Source of the DNA: CAIYOL01 sp964494805
Lineage (GTDB): Bacteria; Planctomycetota; Phycisphaerae; Sedimentisphaerales; Anaerobacaceae
DNA: 64,000 nt
Reading direction: 5' to 3'
NCBI GenBank assembly: GCA_964494805.1
Contig: CAZBST010000004.1
Location: forward strand, 124,001 to 188,000
Shown here: piece after piece, positions 51,989 to 60,492 of the stretch
Layout of the letters: each line of letters begins with the position of its first letter
Position numbering within the stretch: the first letter of the stretch is position 1
Position numbers and translations under genes: made by a program
The notes under the pieces: model-generated
The model's input: only the letters and a program-made list of their open reading frames with translations
What the model was told of the DNA's origin: nothing
The model's database searches: none

Positions 51989-53611
51989 ATGCGGATTAAA
52001 AGTGTAGAGATAAAAAACTTTAGAGCGTTGCGGTCACTACCACTCGAATTGTCAAACATGACGGTTATCATTGGAGAGAATGATTGTGGTAAAACATCAG
52101 TGATGTTAGCGATGGAGGCTTTCTTTGAAGGAACGAAATTGAATGACCCTTCAGACTATTTCAAAAAAGATATAAGGACTCCGGTTATCATAGATGTGGT
52201 GTTCGATGAATTAGGGAGTAAGTTCGGGGAATATGGTTTAGCGAATGCGGATACATTGCGAGTGCGGCGTACATTTGGGTTTAATGAGACACCGCTGACT
52301 GAAATTGAGGTACTTGGTAAATGGCAAAAACCTGCAAAGAAGTTTGACGGACTCTTACCTGATTTTGTGTTGGTGCCAGCAGACCGAAGCTTAGAGAGCC
52401 ACGGCAAAATGACAACAACGAGCCTCTTTGGAAAGCTATTTAGGCCTCTCATCAAACAGGTTGTTGAAGGTGAAGGAGCCGAGTCGACTAAAGAATTGCG
52501 TGAGAAGATTCGTTTGGGAGTGGTAAAAAGAGTTGTAGACTTGGAAGAAGCTTTGCGCGCGCAGCTAAACAATCCAGAGTTGAAATTGGAGCATGGGATA
52601 GAGGTTGACCCTCTGTCTGGGATAAGTATTCCGATCCAGATGAGTGATGAGAGGGTTGAAGGCATACCTATTGAGAATAGAGGCGCAGGAGTCCAGAATA
52701 GCTTCATACTGGCACTTTTTAGGACTTACGCTAAATATGAAACGCCGGATTTCATTCTGGCAATTGAGGAACCGGAAAATAGCCTACATCCCAGAGCACA
52801 ACGGGAGATGCGATGGGCAATGCAAGACTTCAGCCGTAAATCGCAGGTGATATGTACCACCCATTCACCCGTGTTTTTGGATTTGGGCAGGATGGAGGAT
52901 AACATCGTATTGCGTAGAAAAGGTGACGGATCCACTGAACCTGCATACTTCTGCTTGGATAAAACTGACGAGTTAAATGCTTTGAGGGAGTTGGTAGGAG
53001 TTAAGGTCTCGGACGCACTGTTGAGCGGTGGCGGAAATTGCAGCTTGATTGTCGAGGGCGATACTGAGTTGTACGCATACCCCCATTTGTTCAGGTGTGT
53101 TAAGATCAACCCAAGAAGTTTAGGGATATCAATGGTATGTGCAGGCGGGTCCGATGCAAAAAAGATGCTAATGCACGCTAGAATTCTAAATGCATATGGA
53201 CTGCCATGTGTAATCGTGCTTGATAAGAATAAGACAGAAGAGGTAGAGAAAATAGAAGTGCAAAAAACTCCAAATGTAAAAGCTATTTATGCTCTAAAGA
53301 AAGGCAACTTTGAAGAGTACTTGCCACTTGAGATTATGATTGAAGTGATAAACGAATTGTGTCAAAACGAATTGGCAGAGTGTGGACGTGGGAAGGTAGA
53401 AAGTATCAGCAAGTTCGATGTTGACACGTCCAAACCCATCGAGAATCAGTTGCGTCGATTAGTGCACGAACGATTCATCGGAATAAGATTTGAATATCTT
53501 AAGGTTCGCCTTGGGGAAGAGGTTGGAAAGAGAATGGTCGAAAGGGGTTTGAGGCCTGATGATGAGATAATTGAAATACTAACTAAAGCGAAGGAGATAG
53601 CAACAACGTGA
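51989..53611 (+). CDS. OLD-family ATPase/TOPRIM nuclease
   Basis: 540 residues from ATG 51989 (the upstream 72 codons of the longer ORF are not family-like). Walker A is IIGENDCGKTSV (near residue 29), the signature/Walker B region is AIEEPENSLHPRAQREM (near 259), and the H-loop is CTTHSPVFLD. The TOPRIM domain has SLIVEGDTELYAY (near 353), CAGGSDAKKML and VIVLDKNKTE. The family includes P2 Old and GajA of Gabija; ATP controls nuclease activity. No UvrD-like helicase (GajB) lies beside it, so it is a lone OLD protein, plausibly an anti-phage factor. Confidence 0.85.
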   Translation: MRIKSVEIKNFRALRSLPLELSNMTVIIGENDCGKTSVMLAMEAFFEGTKLNDPSDYFKKDIRTPVIIDVVFDELGSKFGEYGLANADTLRVRRTFGFNETPLTEIEVLGKWQKPAKKFDGLLPDFVLVPADRSLESHGKMTTTSLFGKLFRPLIKQVVEGEGAESTKELREKIRLGVVKRVVDLEEALRAQLNNPELKLEHGIEVDPLSGISIPIQMSDERVEGIPIENRGAGVQNSFILALFRTYAKYETPDFILAIEEPENSLHPRAQREMRWAMQDFSRKSQVICTTHSPVFLDLGRMEDNIVLRRKGDGSTEPAYFCLDKTDELNALRELVGVKVSDALLSGGGNCSLIVEGDTELYAYPHLFRCVKINPRSLGISMVCAGGSDAKKMLMHARILNAYGLPCVIVLDKNKTEEVEKIEVQKTPNVKAIYALKKGNFEEYLPLEIMIEVINELCQNELAECGRGKVESISKFDVDTSKPIENQLRRLVHERFIGIRFEYLKVRLGEEVGKRMVERGLRPDDEIIEILTKAKEIATT

Positions 53612-53728
53612 TGTGTTAAAGTTTAATAGTCCCCGCTTCACCTGACAAAATTTTTTCGCGGCTAAAAAATCCCTGTTAACTTAGGCAATCTGTGCCTAAT
53701 TTTTCTCCGTGGTTTAGTGGCTTACAGA

Positions 53729-53883
53729 AATTTCAATCAAATGCGCAGGGGGGTGAAAAATTTTTAAATTTTGTTGAAGATTTTGCATTAGTTTCTATGC
53801 AGTTTTTGTAAATTTCTCTCCGGTTTTTGTAAATTTTTGACTAATTTTGCACGTTTCAAAACACGAACTTGCGCGTTTGGTGC
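53729..53883. repeat. Noncoding signature shared with the capsid cassette leader
   Basis: Gene-free AT-rich stretch (53612-53990) after the OLD gene. A 21-nt motif at 53729-53749 matches 14766-14786 (20 of 21), and 53863-53883 matches 14884-14904 in reverse complement (19 of 21). Short CACGAA tracts are also shared. A GGTTTTTGTAAATTT word occurs twice here (about 53804 and 53822). Confidence 0.55.
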
Positions 53884-53990
53884 TATCCCATTTTGCCCAT
53901 CTTCCCTATTTTAAACTCGAAACTCAGTGCTCAAAACTACAAACTTTTTTCCATTTTCTTTTTTGTTAATCCGTGTAAAATACTTAACTT

Positions 53991-54926
53991 ATGAAATCTA
54001 AATTGCTTATTCTTCTCCTTGCCACCCGGCCGAGGTTTTTGGTCGCAAGCGCCGCTCCGGTCCTTGTCGGCTCAGCGCTGGCCTTCGCAATAGCAGGGAC
54101 TTTCTCGCTGCATCTCTTTATCCTGGCATTACTTGCGATAATGGCCTTACACAGCGGCTCCAATTTAGCCAACGATTATTTCGACCATACCTCGCGCAAC
54201 GACTGGCTCAACAAAAACCCGACCCCATTTTCCGGCGGCAGCCGGTATATACAGGACGGCATTCTCTCGCCTAAAACAATATTACTTACTGCTCTGCTTG
54301 CGCTTACAGCAGGGGCCATAATCGGCATTATTATCGTTTTACTGACGCACAGCATATTTATTTTAATTCTCGGCCTAATCGGCCTGCTCGGTGGTTTCTT
54401 CTACACAGCTCCGCCTGTTCGGCTCGGCTACCGCTGCCTGGGCGAACCTGTCATTGCTCTGCTATTCGGCCTGCTGCCGGTCTATGGCTCATACTATCTG
54501 CAAACGGAAACCGTCGATGCTATTCCGTTAATACCAGCTGTTATTGTTGGAATACTGATTTTCCTGGTTATTTTGATAAACGAATTTCCGGATTTTGCCG
54601 CCGATGCCGCCGTAAATAAAAGGACCCTTGTAGTTCGCTTTGGAGTCCCCATTTCGATTTGGATTTACCGAATTATGCTCTTTGCAAGTTATCTTGTTTG
54701 CGCAGCGGCAATGCTGATTTATCGCCCTTTTATCTTTGCAGGAATGCTGTATCTGCTTACACTGCCGATAGCTATCGTTGCGATAAAGACTGCAAATAAA
54801 GACGATTTACTCACACCCGGCCGATACCGTGCCAACGAACTGACGGTATTTTTACACGCGCTCGGCTGCCTGACGTTAGCTGCCGGCTTTATCATTTTCG
54901 GGCTTTCCTGGCTGCGCAGAATCTGA
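53991..54926 (+). CDS. UbiA/MenA-type prenyltransferase
   Basis: 311 residues, about eight membrane helices. The first Asp-rich motif is NLANDYFDHTSRND, and the second is NEFPDFAADAAVNKRTLVVRFG, both typical of MenA (1,4-dihydroxy-2-naphthoate prenyltransferase). The ending YRANELTVFLHALGCL is also family-like. No other men genes are in the window, so quinone synthesis is only inferred. It is followed after 37 bp by a YdjC-type deacetylase. Confidence 0.85.
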   Translation: MKSKLLILLLATRPRFLVASAAPVLVGSALAFAIAGTFSLHLFILALLAIMALHSGSNLANDYFDHTSRNDWLNKNPTPFSGGSRYIQDGILSPKTILLTALLALTAGAIIGIIIVLLTHSIFILILGLIGLLGGFFYTAPPVRLGYRCLGEPVIALLFGLLPVYGSYYLQTETVDAIPLIPAVIVGILIFLVILINEFPDFAADAAVNKRTLVVRFGVPISIWIYRIMLFASYLVCAAAMLIYRPFIFAGMLYLLTLPIAIVAIKTANKDDLLTPGRYRANELTVFLHALGCLTLAAGFIIFGLSWLRRI

Positions 54927-54963
54927 TTGACCGAAGCATCTATCCCGTTTAAACTTACTGCAA

Positions 54964-55806
54964 ATGGATAAGCGAATCATAATAAATGCAGATGATTTCG
55001 GCATAAGCATCGGCGTAAATAAGGCCGTGGCGCAGGCGCATACTGACGGCGTGCTGACCAGCACAACGATTATGGCCAATATGCCTGCCGCCTACGAAGC
55101 CGTCAAAATAGCCAAACAGCTGCCCGACCTCGGCTTAGGCGTTCATCTTAATCTGTTCGAAGGCCGGCCCCTGTCGAAAAATGGCAGCGTCGATTGTTTA
55201 CTCGATGACGATGGCAGTTTCGCTCTGACACCGGCCGAACTGTCGCTTTTATCCATAGCCAGACGTAAAATTCGCAATGCCATACGAACGGAGCTTGCCG
55301 CACAGATTCAATGGGTGATTGACAACGGCTTAAAGCCGACCCACTTAGACTCACATAAACATATTCACAGTTTCCCCTCCATTTTCCCGATAGTATGCGG
55401 CTTGGCCAGGCGGTTTGAAATCGCCGCCATACGTTTTACCCTTGAGCCGAAACAGCTTTTGGCGATGCCCTGGCCGCTGCCGAGCACAGGCGGAAGGAAA
55501 AGAGTAAAGGCAATTCGGATTATGGCCAAGATTAACCGTATTCAAAACCCGGCATACCTGAAAACCGATTGTCTTCTCGGCGTTGCGCATTTGGGGAAAA
55601 TAGATGTGAACTTCTTCAAGGCCGTCGCTTTATACAACTCGGCGGCAACTGCGGAGGTAATGACTCATCCCAGCTTTGACGACGGCCCGGAACAAAAGCA
55701 AAACAGAATGCAGCGAAAGGGCGAACTTCAGGCTCTTTGCAGTGAGAAAACAAAACAGTACCTTGAAAACGCGAGAATAAAATTAGTACATTATGGAACA
55801 CTTTGA
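54964..55806 (+). CDS. ChbG/HpnK (YdjC) family carbohydrate deacetylase, NaxD-like
   Basis: 280 residues. Metal-site pattern: INADDFGIS (DD), LGVHLNLFEG (H) and THLDSHKHIHSFP (DSHxHxH). Family members remove acetyl groups from amino sugars, including ChbG, HpnK and NaxD. The neighbour is an ArnC-like GT2 (overlapping by 14 bp), so an undecaprenyl-phosphate-linked HexNAc substrate, as for Francisella NaxD, is a reasonable guess. Confidence 0.88.
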   Translation: MDKRIIINADDFGISIGVNKAVAQAHTDGVLTSTTIMANMPAAYEAVKIAKQLPDLGLGVHLNLFEGRPLSKNGSVDCLLDDDGSFALTPAELSLLSIARRKIRNAIRTELAAQIQWVIDNGLKPTHLDSHKHIHSFPSIFPIVCGLARRFEIAAIRFTLEPKQLLAMPWPLPSTGGRKRVKAIRIMAKINRIQNPAYLKTDCLLGVAHLGKIDVNFFKAVALYNSAATAEVMTHPSFDDGPEQKQNRMQRKGELQALCSEKTKQYLENARIKLVHYGTL

Positions 55807-56770
55807 CCAGCCCAATATAGATTGTTCGGTTATAGTGCCGCTTTACAACGAAGGACCGGCGGTCAACGAGCTTTACAGCCGGCTGACCAAAACGATGAAC
55901 GAAACCGGCCTGTATTATGAGCTGGTCTTCGTCGACGACGGCAGCACAGATGATACACTCAAACTCATAAAAGATATCGCAAGTAAGGACAGTAAAGTCA
56001 TAGGAATTGAGCTTCGCCGGAATTTCGGCCAGACGCCCGCTCTTGCCGCCGGCTTCGATGTCGCAAGGGGGCAAATAATAATATCGATGGACGGCGACCT
56101 CGAAAATTTTCCGGAGGAAATACCGGTTTTTTTAGAAAAGATCAACGCCGGCTACGACGTTGTCAGCGGCTGGCGCAAGAACAGAGCACACGGTTTTATA
56201 ATGAGAAGAATACCAAGTATGACGGCCAACTGGATTGCCTCGAAAATAAGCGGCGTTGATATCCACGATTTCGGCAACACTTTCAAGGCATACAAGCGCG
56301 AGGTAATCGAGGAATTGAACCTTTACGGTGAGATGCACAGATTTATCCCGGCGCTGCTGAGCCGCAGCGGCATCAAAATCATCGAGATACCGGTAAAGCA
56401 TATCAATCGGCCTTACGGGGCCAGCAATTACGGAATCTCCAGAACGTTCAGGGTCGCCTTCGATTTGATAACGCTGAGGTTTATGCTCGGATATATCACC
56501 CGGCCGCTGCACTTTTTCGGCAGGGCGGCTATGTGCTGCATCATCGCCGGGTTGTTAATGGGCGCTTATATTCTCTACGATAAGGTTGTGTATCACGTGC
56601 CTGTTATGGTTGCGCACGCTCCGATGGCAGGATTGGCAGCGATGCTTTTGCTGATTGGCGCCATATTCGTATCTACAGGGCTGATAGGCGAGATGATAAG
56701 CAGGGTCTATTTCGAATCGACAAACAAGAAAATATATTCGGTACGCAAGGTCCATCGCAGGGAAGGTTAA
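55793..56770 (+). CDS. Glycosyltransferase family 2, ArnC/DPM1-like
   Basis: 325 residues. GT-A core: CSVIVPLYNEGPAVNELY, VFVDDGSTDDTL, ISMDGDLENFPEEIP (DxD-like), and HDFGNTFKAYKREV. Two C-terminal membrane helices (AAMCCIIAGLLMGAYILY and MAGLAAMLLLIGAIFVSTGLI). The layout is that of enzymes placing a sugar on undecaprenyl phosphate, such as ArnC and FlmF2. It overlaps the deacetylase gene by 14 bp and is 2 bp from the next gene. Confidence 0.9.
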   Translation: MEHFDQPNIDCSVIVPLYNEGPAVNELYSRLTKTMNETGLYYELVFVDDGSTDDTLKLIKDIASKDSKVIGIELRRNFGQTPALAAGFDVARGQIIISMDGDLENFPEEIPVFLEKINAGYDVVSGWRKNRAHGFIMRRIPSMTANWIASKISGVDIHDFGNTFKAYKREVIEELNLYGEMHRFIPALLSRSGIKIIEIPVKHINRPYGASNYGISRTFRVAFDLITLRFMLGYITRPLHFFGRAAMCCIIAGLLMGAYILYDKVVYHVPVMVAHAPMAGLAAMLLLIGAIFVSTGLIGEMISRVYFESTNKKIYSVRKVHRREG

Positions 56771-56772
56771 AC

Positions 56773-57348
56773 GTGGCAAAGAAGAAAAAACAATCCTTGG
56801 CTGCACTGTATATTATTTTAGTCGCAATAGCAGCGGTAATTTTTTTGGTCAGGCATTTTCATATCAAGAATTTTCATATCATAGAGCCGGACGTCCTTTA
56901 TACCAGCGGCCAGCCGCGAGGGATGGACTATTACCGCCTACTCTACAGATACCATATCGCAACAATCATCAACCTCCGCTCGCCGGCGGAGCATCGCGAT
57001 AGAAACTGGCATAACGAGGAAATCACCTGGGTACGAAGCAACGGCGTTAAATATATCGAACTGCCTATTGAAAAAGCCAATTATTTCCCCAACAAAGAAA
57101 CCCAGGACCGATTTCTGGCCATAATGGCGGACAAGAACAATCTTCCCGTTCTTCTCCACGAAGGCAGCGGCGAAAAAAGAGTCCCCATGCTGACGGCTGT
57201 CTGGCTTATAAGGACCAAAGGATATACTGTTGAAGAAGCAGCCAAACTGGTTGAAGAAATCAACGGCGACCGGACAATGACCGAGGCCGAAAATACATTC
57301 ATTATGCGACTTGTCCCCTATAGCACCGAAGGTAGATTGACAAACTGA
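56773..57348 (+). CDS. Membrane-anchored dual-specificity phosphatase-like protein, catalytic Cys missing
   Basis: 191 residues from GTG 56773 (GGAAGG upstream). One N-terminal membrane helix (ALYIILVAIAAVIFLV), then a DSP/tyrosine phosphatase fold with EPDVLYTSGQPRGMDYYRL and IATIINLRSPAEHRD. At the P-loop, where HCxxGxxR is expected, the sequence reads HEGSGEKR (Cys to Glu). The fold may thus bind a phosphorylated ligand without cleaving it. It belongs to the same operon as the GT2. Confidence 0.75.
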   Translation: MAKKKKQSLAALYIILVAIAAVIFLVRHFHIKNFHIIEPDVLYTSGQPRGMDYYRLLYRYHIATIINLRSPAEHRDRNWHNEEITWVRSNGVKYIELPIEKANYFPNKETQDRFLAIMADKNNLPVLLHEGSGEKRVPMLTAVWLIRTKGYTVEEAAKLVEEINGDRTMTEAENTFIMRLVPYSTEGRLTN

Positions 57349-57365
57349 ATTTGTTCAGCAGTTCT

Positions 57366-59012
57366 TTACGTGCGCCCTTTGGTTGTCATCGTGGGTTTAT
57401 GCAATAGTGCTCCGCCTACAGCTTCCCCTTTGTGCCGTTCGGCGTCCTCCTGCATATAAACAATTTCAAATTGCCCATTTTTAAGCAGTTCATCCAGGTA
57501 TTGGCCGAATGCCACAACCCACCAGCCTTCGTTGTATAATCTATATGTTTCTGATTCCGTTGGTATTTCGGGCACGGACCTGCCGAAATAATGAACAAAT
57601 CTCATAGAAGCAGATTTGTATGCCACTAACTTATCCGAAGCAGGCACTTTTTCCGCTACGATCTGTGTAAACTGCCTGGACGGCTGATTATAATTTAGAG
57701 GATTTACGAAAACGGTATAAGCAATTGAAATCTGCACAACAATACCGGCGAAAGTTACCCAGCATGCAAAAGCGGGTTTTCCCCTCGAAAATAATACGGC
57801 TACAACTGCAGCTACAACTATCATTACTATCCCAATTATTATTGCCCCGGCAAGTAGCTTAGAATTGGTTTTAGCTATGTAAATCGGTCCGGCAATAGCA
57901 GCGGTGATTAAAACAATAATATGATTTCGCAGGACGTCCCTTGCGTATTTCGGCGTATAGGCCTTCCGCACAAAAACCATATCTTCTATCAGGATGCCTA
58001 TCAATATAGCCATTGCCGGCATCGAAGGAAGTATATAGTGCTGACGTTTGCCCCCGCTGATAGTGATAAATGCCAGGTTCACGACAAACCAAAACCACAA
58101 AAATTGCATTACAGGTCGTTTCTTGTTCCAAACTTTGTAAAAAGGAGCAGCCAGCGCCATCGGCAGAAAGGCAACCCACGGCAATATAAATAGGAACATT
58201 TTCGGCAGATAATAATAAAACGGTTTGTCACCTGGAACGTAATCGCCGAAGAAACGGTCAACGAACTCTCGTTTCCATAGTGCCAAGTCCCAGTTTAGTT
58301 TGTGAGCAATCGCCAGCGGCCATGGTAATAGGATGGCCAGAAAAATAATCAACCCCGCCACCGACGCCCAGTTAAACAGCCTCCTCCATTGCCGGAATAT
58401 GGAAACGTAAAAAAACAGCGGAACCAGAACAAGCGGCAGCGGAGCGGGCCCTTTGGCAAGGTTGCCGAGAGCAAGGCTTATCCAGAAGACAAGCATAAAA
58501 ACAAACTGTTCTTTCCTGTTTTTGGCAGTGACGGCCGAGTAAAAACTTAGAAAGCACAGCAAAACAAAAAACGTCAGGGCCATCTCCGGTCGGGCGCTGT
58601 GGGCATAGCAGACGAAACCGACCGATGTTGCCCAAACTCCCCCGGAAATTGCTGCGATGCGAAACGTCAGCCATTGATTCACAAAGTATAGAATTGCTGC
58701 GACTGAAAGTATTCCGAAGATGACGCTTGGCAGCCGGGTGGTGAATTCGTCGACCCTGCCGGTTATTCGGGCTAAACCTGCCACGAGCCAGTAAGACAGA
58801 GGTGTTTTCTGAAGACGCGGCTCTGTGTTGCAGGTGGGCCAGACCCAGTCGCCGCTGTCCAGCATCTCCCTGGCGGTGATCGAAACGAAGCATTCGTGAT
58901 TATTAAGCGGCCTGTCAGAAAGCGTCCAGGACGCGCTTACTGCCGAAAGTAACAATACGCCACAGACGACAAGCCCCTTTGTTCTTTTGGCATTGCTCCG
59001 GTTATTTTCCAT
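57366..59012 (-). CDS. ArnT-like glycosyltransferase family 39/83 protein
   Basis: 548 residues, about 12 membrane helices in the first 440 residues. The N-terminal loop NNHECFVSITAREMLDSGDWVWPTCN..PRLQKTPLSYWL is the family motif: an acidic residue near the start for catalysis, then KTPLSYW. VDEFTTRLPSVIFGIL follows. The C-terminal soluble domain is moderate. Family members move a lipid-linked sugar to lipid A or protein. It is convergent with the pseudo-phosphatase gene and 17 bp from it. Confidence 0.85.
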   Translation of the reverse strand: MENNRSNAKRTKGLVVCGVLLLSAVSASWTLSDRPLNNHECFVSITAREMLDSGDWVWPTCNTEPRLQKTPLSYWLVAGLARITGRVDEFTTRLPSVIFGILSVAAILYFVNQWLTFRIAAISGGVWATSVGFVCYAHSARPEMALTFFVLLCFLSFYSAVTAKNRKEQFVFMLVFWISLALGNLAKGPAPLPLVLVPLFFYVSIFRQWRRLFNWASVAGLIIFLAILLPWPLAIAHKLNWDLALWKREFVDRFFGDYVPGDKPFYYYLPKMFLFILPWVAFLPMALAAPFYKVWNKKRPVMQFLWFWFVVNLAFITISGGKRQHYILPSMPAMAILIGILIEDMVFVRKAYTPKYARDVLRNHIIVLITAAIAGPIYIAKTNSKLLAGAIIIGIVMIVVAAVVAVLFSRGKPAFACWVTFAGIVVQISIAYTVFVNPLNYNQPSRQFTQIVAEKVPASDKLVAYKSASMRFVHYFGRSVPEIPTESETYRLYNEGWWVVAFGQYLDELLKNGQFEIVYMQEDAERHKGEAVGGALLHKPTMTTKGRT

Positions 59013-59045
59013 TCCGCAACCTTCTTCTGCTGAACGTCTAGACGA

Positions 59046-60395
59046 TCAACTGATTATTTTGATTATTTCATCAATGTTGTTTGGTGCTTCTACGGGCGAA
59101 TTGCTGAACTTGCCCTGATTTTCTTTGTGGTAGTTAACTGTTACATTGGGGTCTTTAAGTGCGTGCCCAGTCAACACGCAGGCAACTCGCTCGTCTGCCG
59201 AAATTTCGCCTTCGGTCCGTAAGTGCTTTAATCCTGCAATCGTCGCCGCCGAAGCCGGCTCACAGCCCAGCCCGTATTTGCCTATAATCGCCTTTGCATC
59301 GCAAATCTCTTCGTCGGGGACCTTCCGCACAACGCCGTTGGTTATGTCAATTGCTCGAAGACATTTCTTTAGATTGACAGGACGCGAAATCTCTATCGCC
59401 GAGGCACAGGTATGCGGCGAAAAATTACGAGCCGTCAAATCAGCATAGAAATCATCAATTATTTTCTGATTAACTTTACCGTTGTTCCAAGAGAGTTTCT
59501 TGTTGTTGACCAGCTCAGTTAGTGTATCAGCGCCGGTGGCGTTAATAATCGCCATTCGTGGTATCCGTTTAATAAGCCCGAGCTGTTTTAATTCGGAAAA
59601 GGCCTTGCCGAATGCGCTCGAATTGCCGAGGTTGCCGCCGGGCACCACTATCCAGTCCGGCACCTCCCAGTTCAGCCCTTCGATGATTCGATACATTATC
59701 GTCTTTTGGCCTTCCAGCCGGAACGGGTTCAGTGAATTGAGCAGATACAGTCCCAGCTTCGTGCAAACATTCTGAACCTGCCGCATACAGTCATCGAAGT
59801 CACCGTCTATTTGAATCGTTTGAGCACCGTAATCCATAGACTGACTGAGTTTGCCGAAAGCAATCCTGCCGGAGCCGATAAAAACAGTGGCTTTCAGACC
59901 GCAACTGTGTGCATACAACGCCATCGACGCTGAAGTATTTCCCGTCGATGCGCACACGCACGACTTTGCTCCAACCATCCTGGCGTGACTGAATGCCGCC
60001 GCCATACCATTATCTTTGAATGAGCCGGATGGATTCAGCCCCTCGTATTGCAAATATAAACACCCCGGCTTCATATCAACATATTCAGCGACCACATCGT
60101 TTTGCTGTAGTATGGTCTGGCCTTCGCCTATCGTGACCTTATATTTGTCATCGCAGAAGTTCAGCAATTCCCGAAACCGCCACACCCCTGAGAAATCCAA
60201 AGGATAGTTTCTATTTGCCCAGCGTTTGCCAAACTCGCTGAGTTTCTTTGGCACTTCTATCTTGTCCCAGTTATATTTAGTATCGAGCAGTTCACCGCAC
60301 CTGGGGCACTTAAATCCGCCTATGGCGGCCCCGCGATCGAACTGGGCAGCACAGTCCGGATTAATACATCTCTGAAAAGCGACATCATTACTCAT
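59046..60395 (-). CDS. thrC: Threonine synthase
   Basis: 449 residues from ATG 60395 (AAAGGAG upstream; TTG at 60401 would lie too close to this RBS). It converts phosphohomoserine to threonine with PLP. A zinc-ribbon-like N-terminus (CINPDCAAQFDR and FKCPRCGELLD) is followed by the PLP-Lys motif NPSGSFKDNGMA and STGNTSASMALYA. The PLP phosphate loop is PGGNLGNSSAFG. The CXXC pair is found in a subset of thrC proteins. Confidence 0.93.
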   Translation of the reverse strand: MSNDVAFQRCINPDCAAQFDRGAAIGGFKCPRCGELLDTKYNWDKIEVPKKLSEFGKRWANRNYPLDFSGVWRFRELLNFCDDKYKVTIGEGQTILQQNDVVAEYVDMKPGCLYLQYEGLNPSGSFKDNGMAAAFSHARMVGAKSCVCASTGNTSASMALYAHSCGLKATVFIGSGRIAFGKLSQSMDYGAQTIQIDGDFDDCMRQVQNVCTKLGLYLLNSLNPFRLEGQKTIMYRIIEGLNWEVPDWIVVPGGNLGNSSAFGKAFSELKQLGLIKRIPRMAIINATGADTLTELVNNKKLSWNNGKVNQKIIDDFYADLTARNFSPHTCASAIEISRPVNLKKCLRAIDITNGVVRKVPDEEICDAKAIIGKYGLGCEPASAATIAGLKHLRTEGEISADERVACVLTGHALKDPNVTVNYHKENQGKFSNSPVEAPNNIDEIIKIIS

Positions 60396-60460
60396 ATTCA
60401 AAACTCCTTTTGGATTTCTGAGGAGTGATTATAGACCAAAACATCAATTTTTGCAAATTT

Positions 60461-60479
60461 AATACGCCTCAGGCGTATT
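60461..60479. repeat. Hairpin between the HAD gene and thrC
   Basis: AATACGCC, loop TCA, GGCGTATT: a perfect 8-bp stem. No T-tract follows on the minus strand, so it is a weak terminator candidate at best. Confidence 0.4.
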
Positions 60480-60492
60480 GCCTTTCCTTGCT

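Noticed and set aside
51989..53611. Gabija defence system
   Set aside because: No UvrD/PcrA-like helicase (GajB) lies next to the OLD-type gene; the downstream gene is a UbiA-type prenyltransferase.
14766..53883. attL/attR pair of one large island
   Set aside because: The 39 kb between the shared motifs hold purF, recJ, the Mur ligases and groEL, which are not expected on a mobile island. The motifs are also imperfect and one is inverted.
54964..59012. Complete arn (aminoarabinose) operon
   Set aside because: No ArnA, ArnB or ArnD-type gene is present; only the ArnC-like and ArnT-like steps plus a YdjC-type deacetylase fit, which matches the hexosamine (NaxD) route better.
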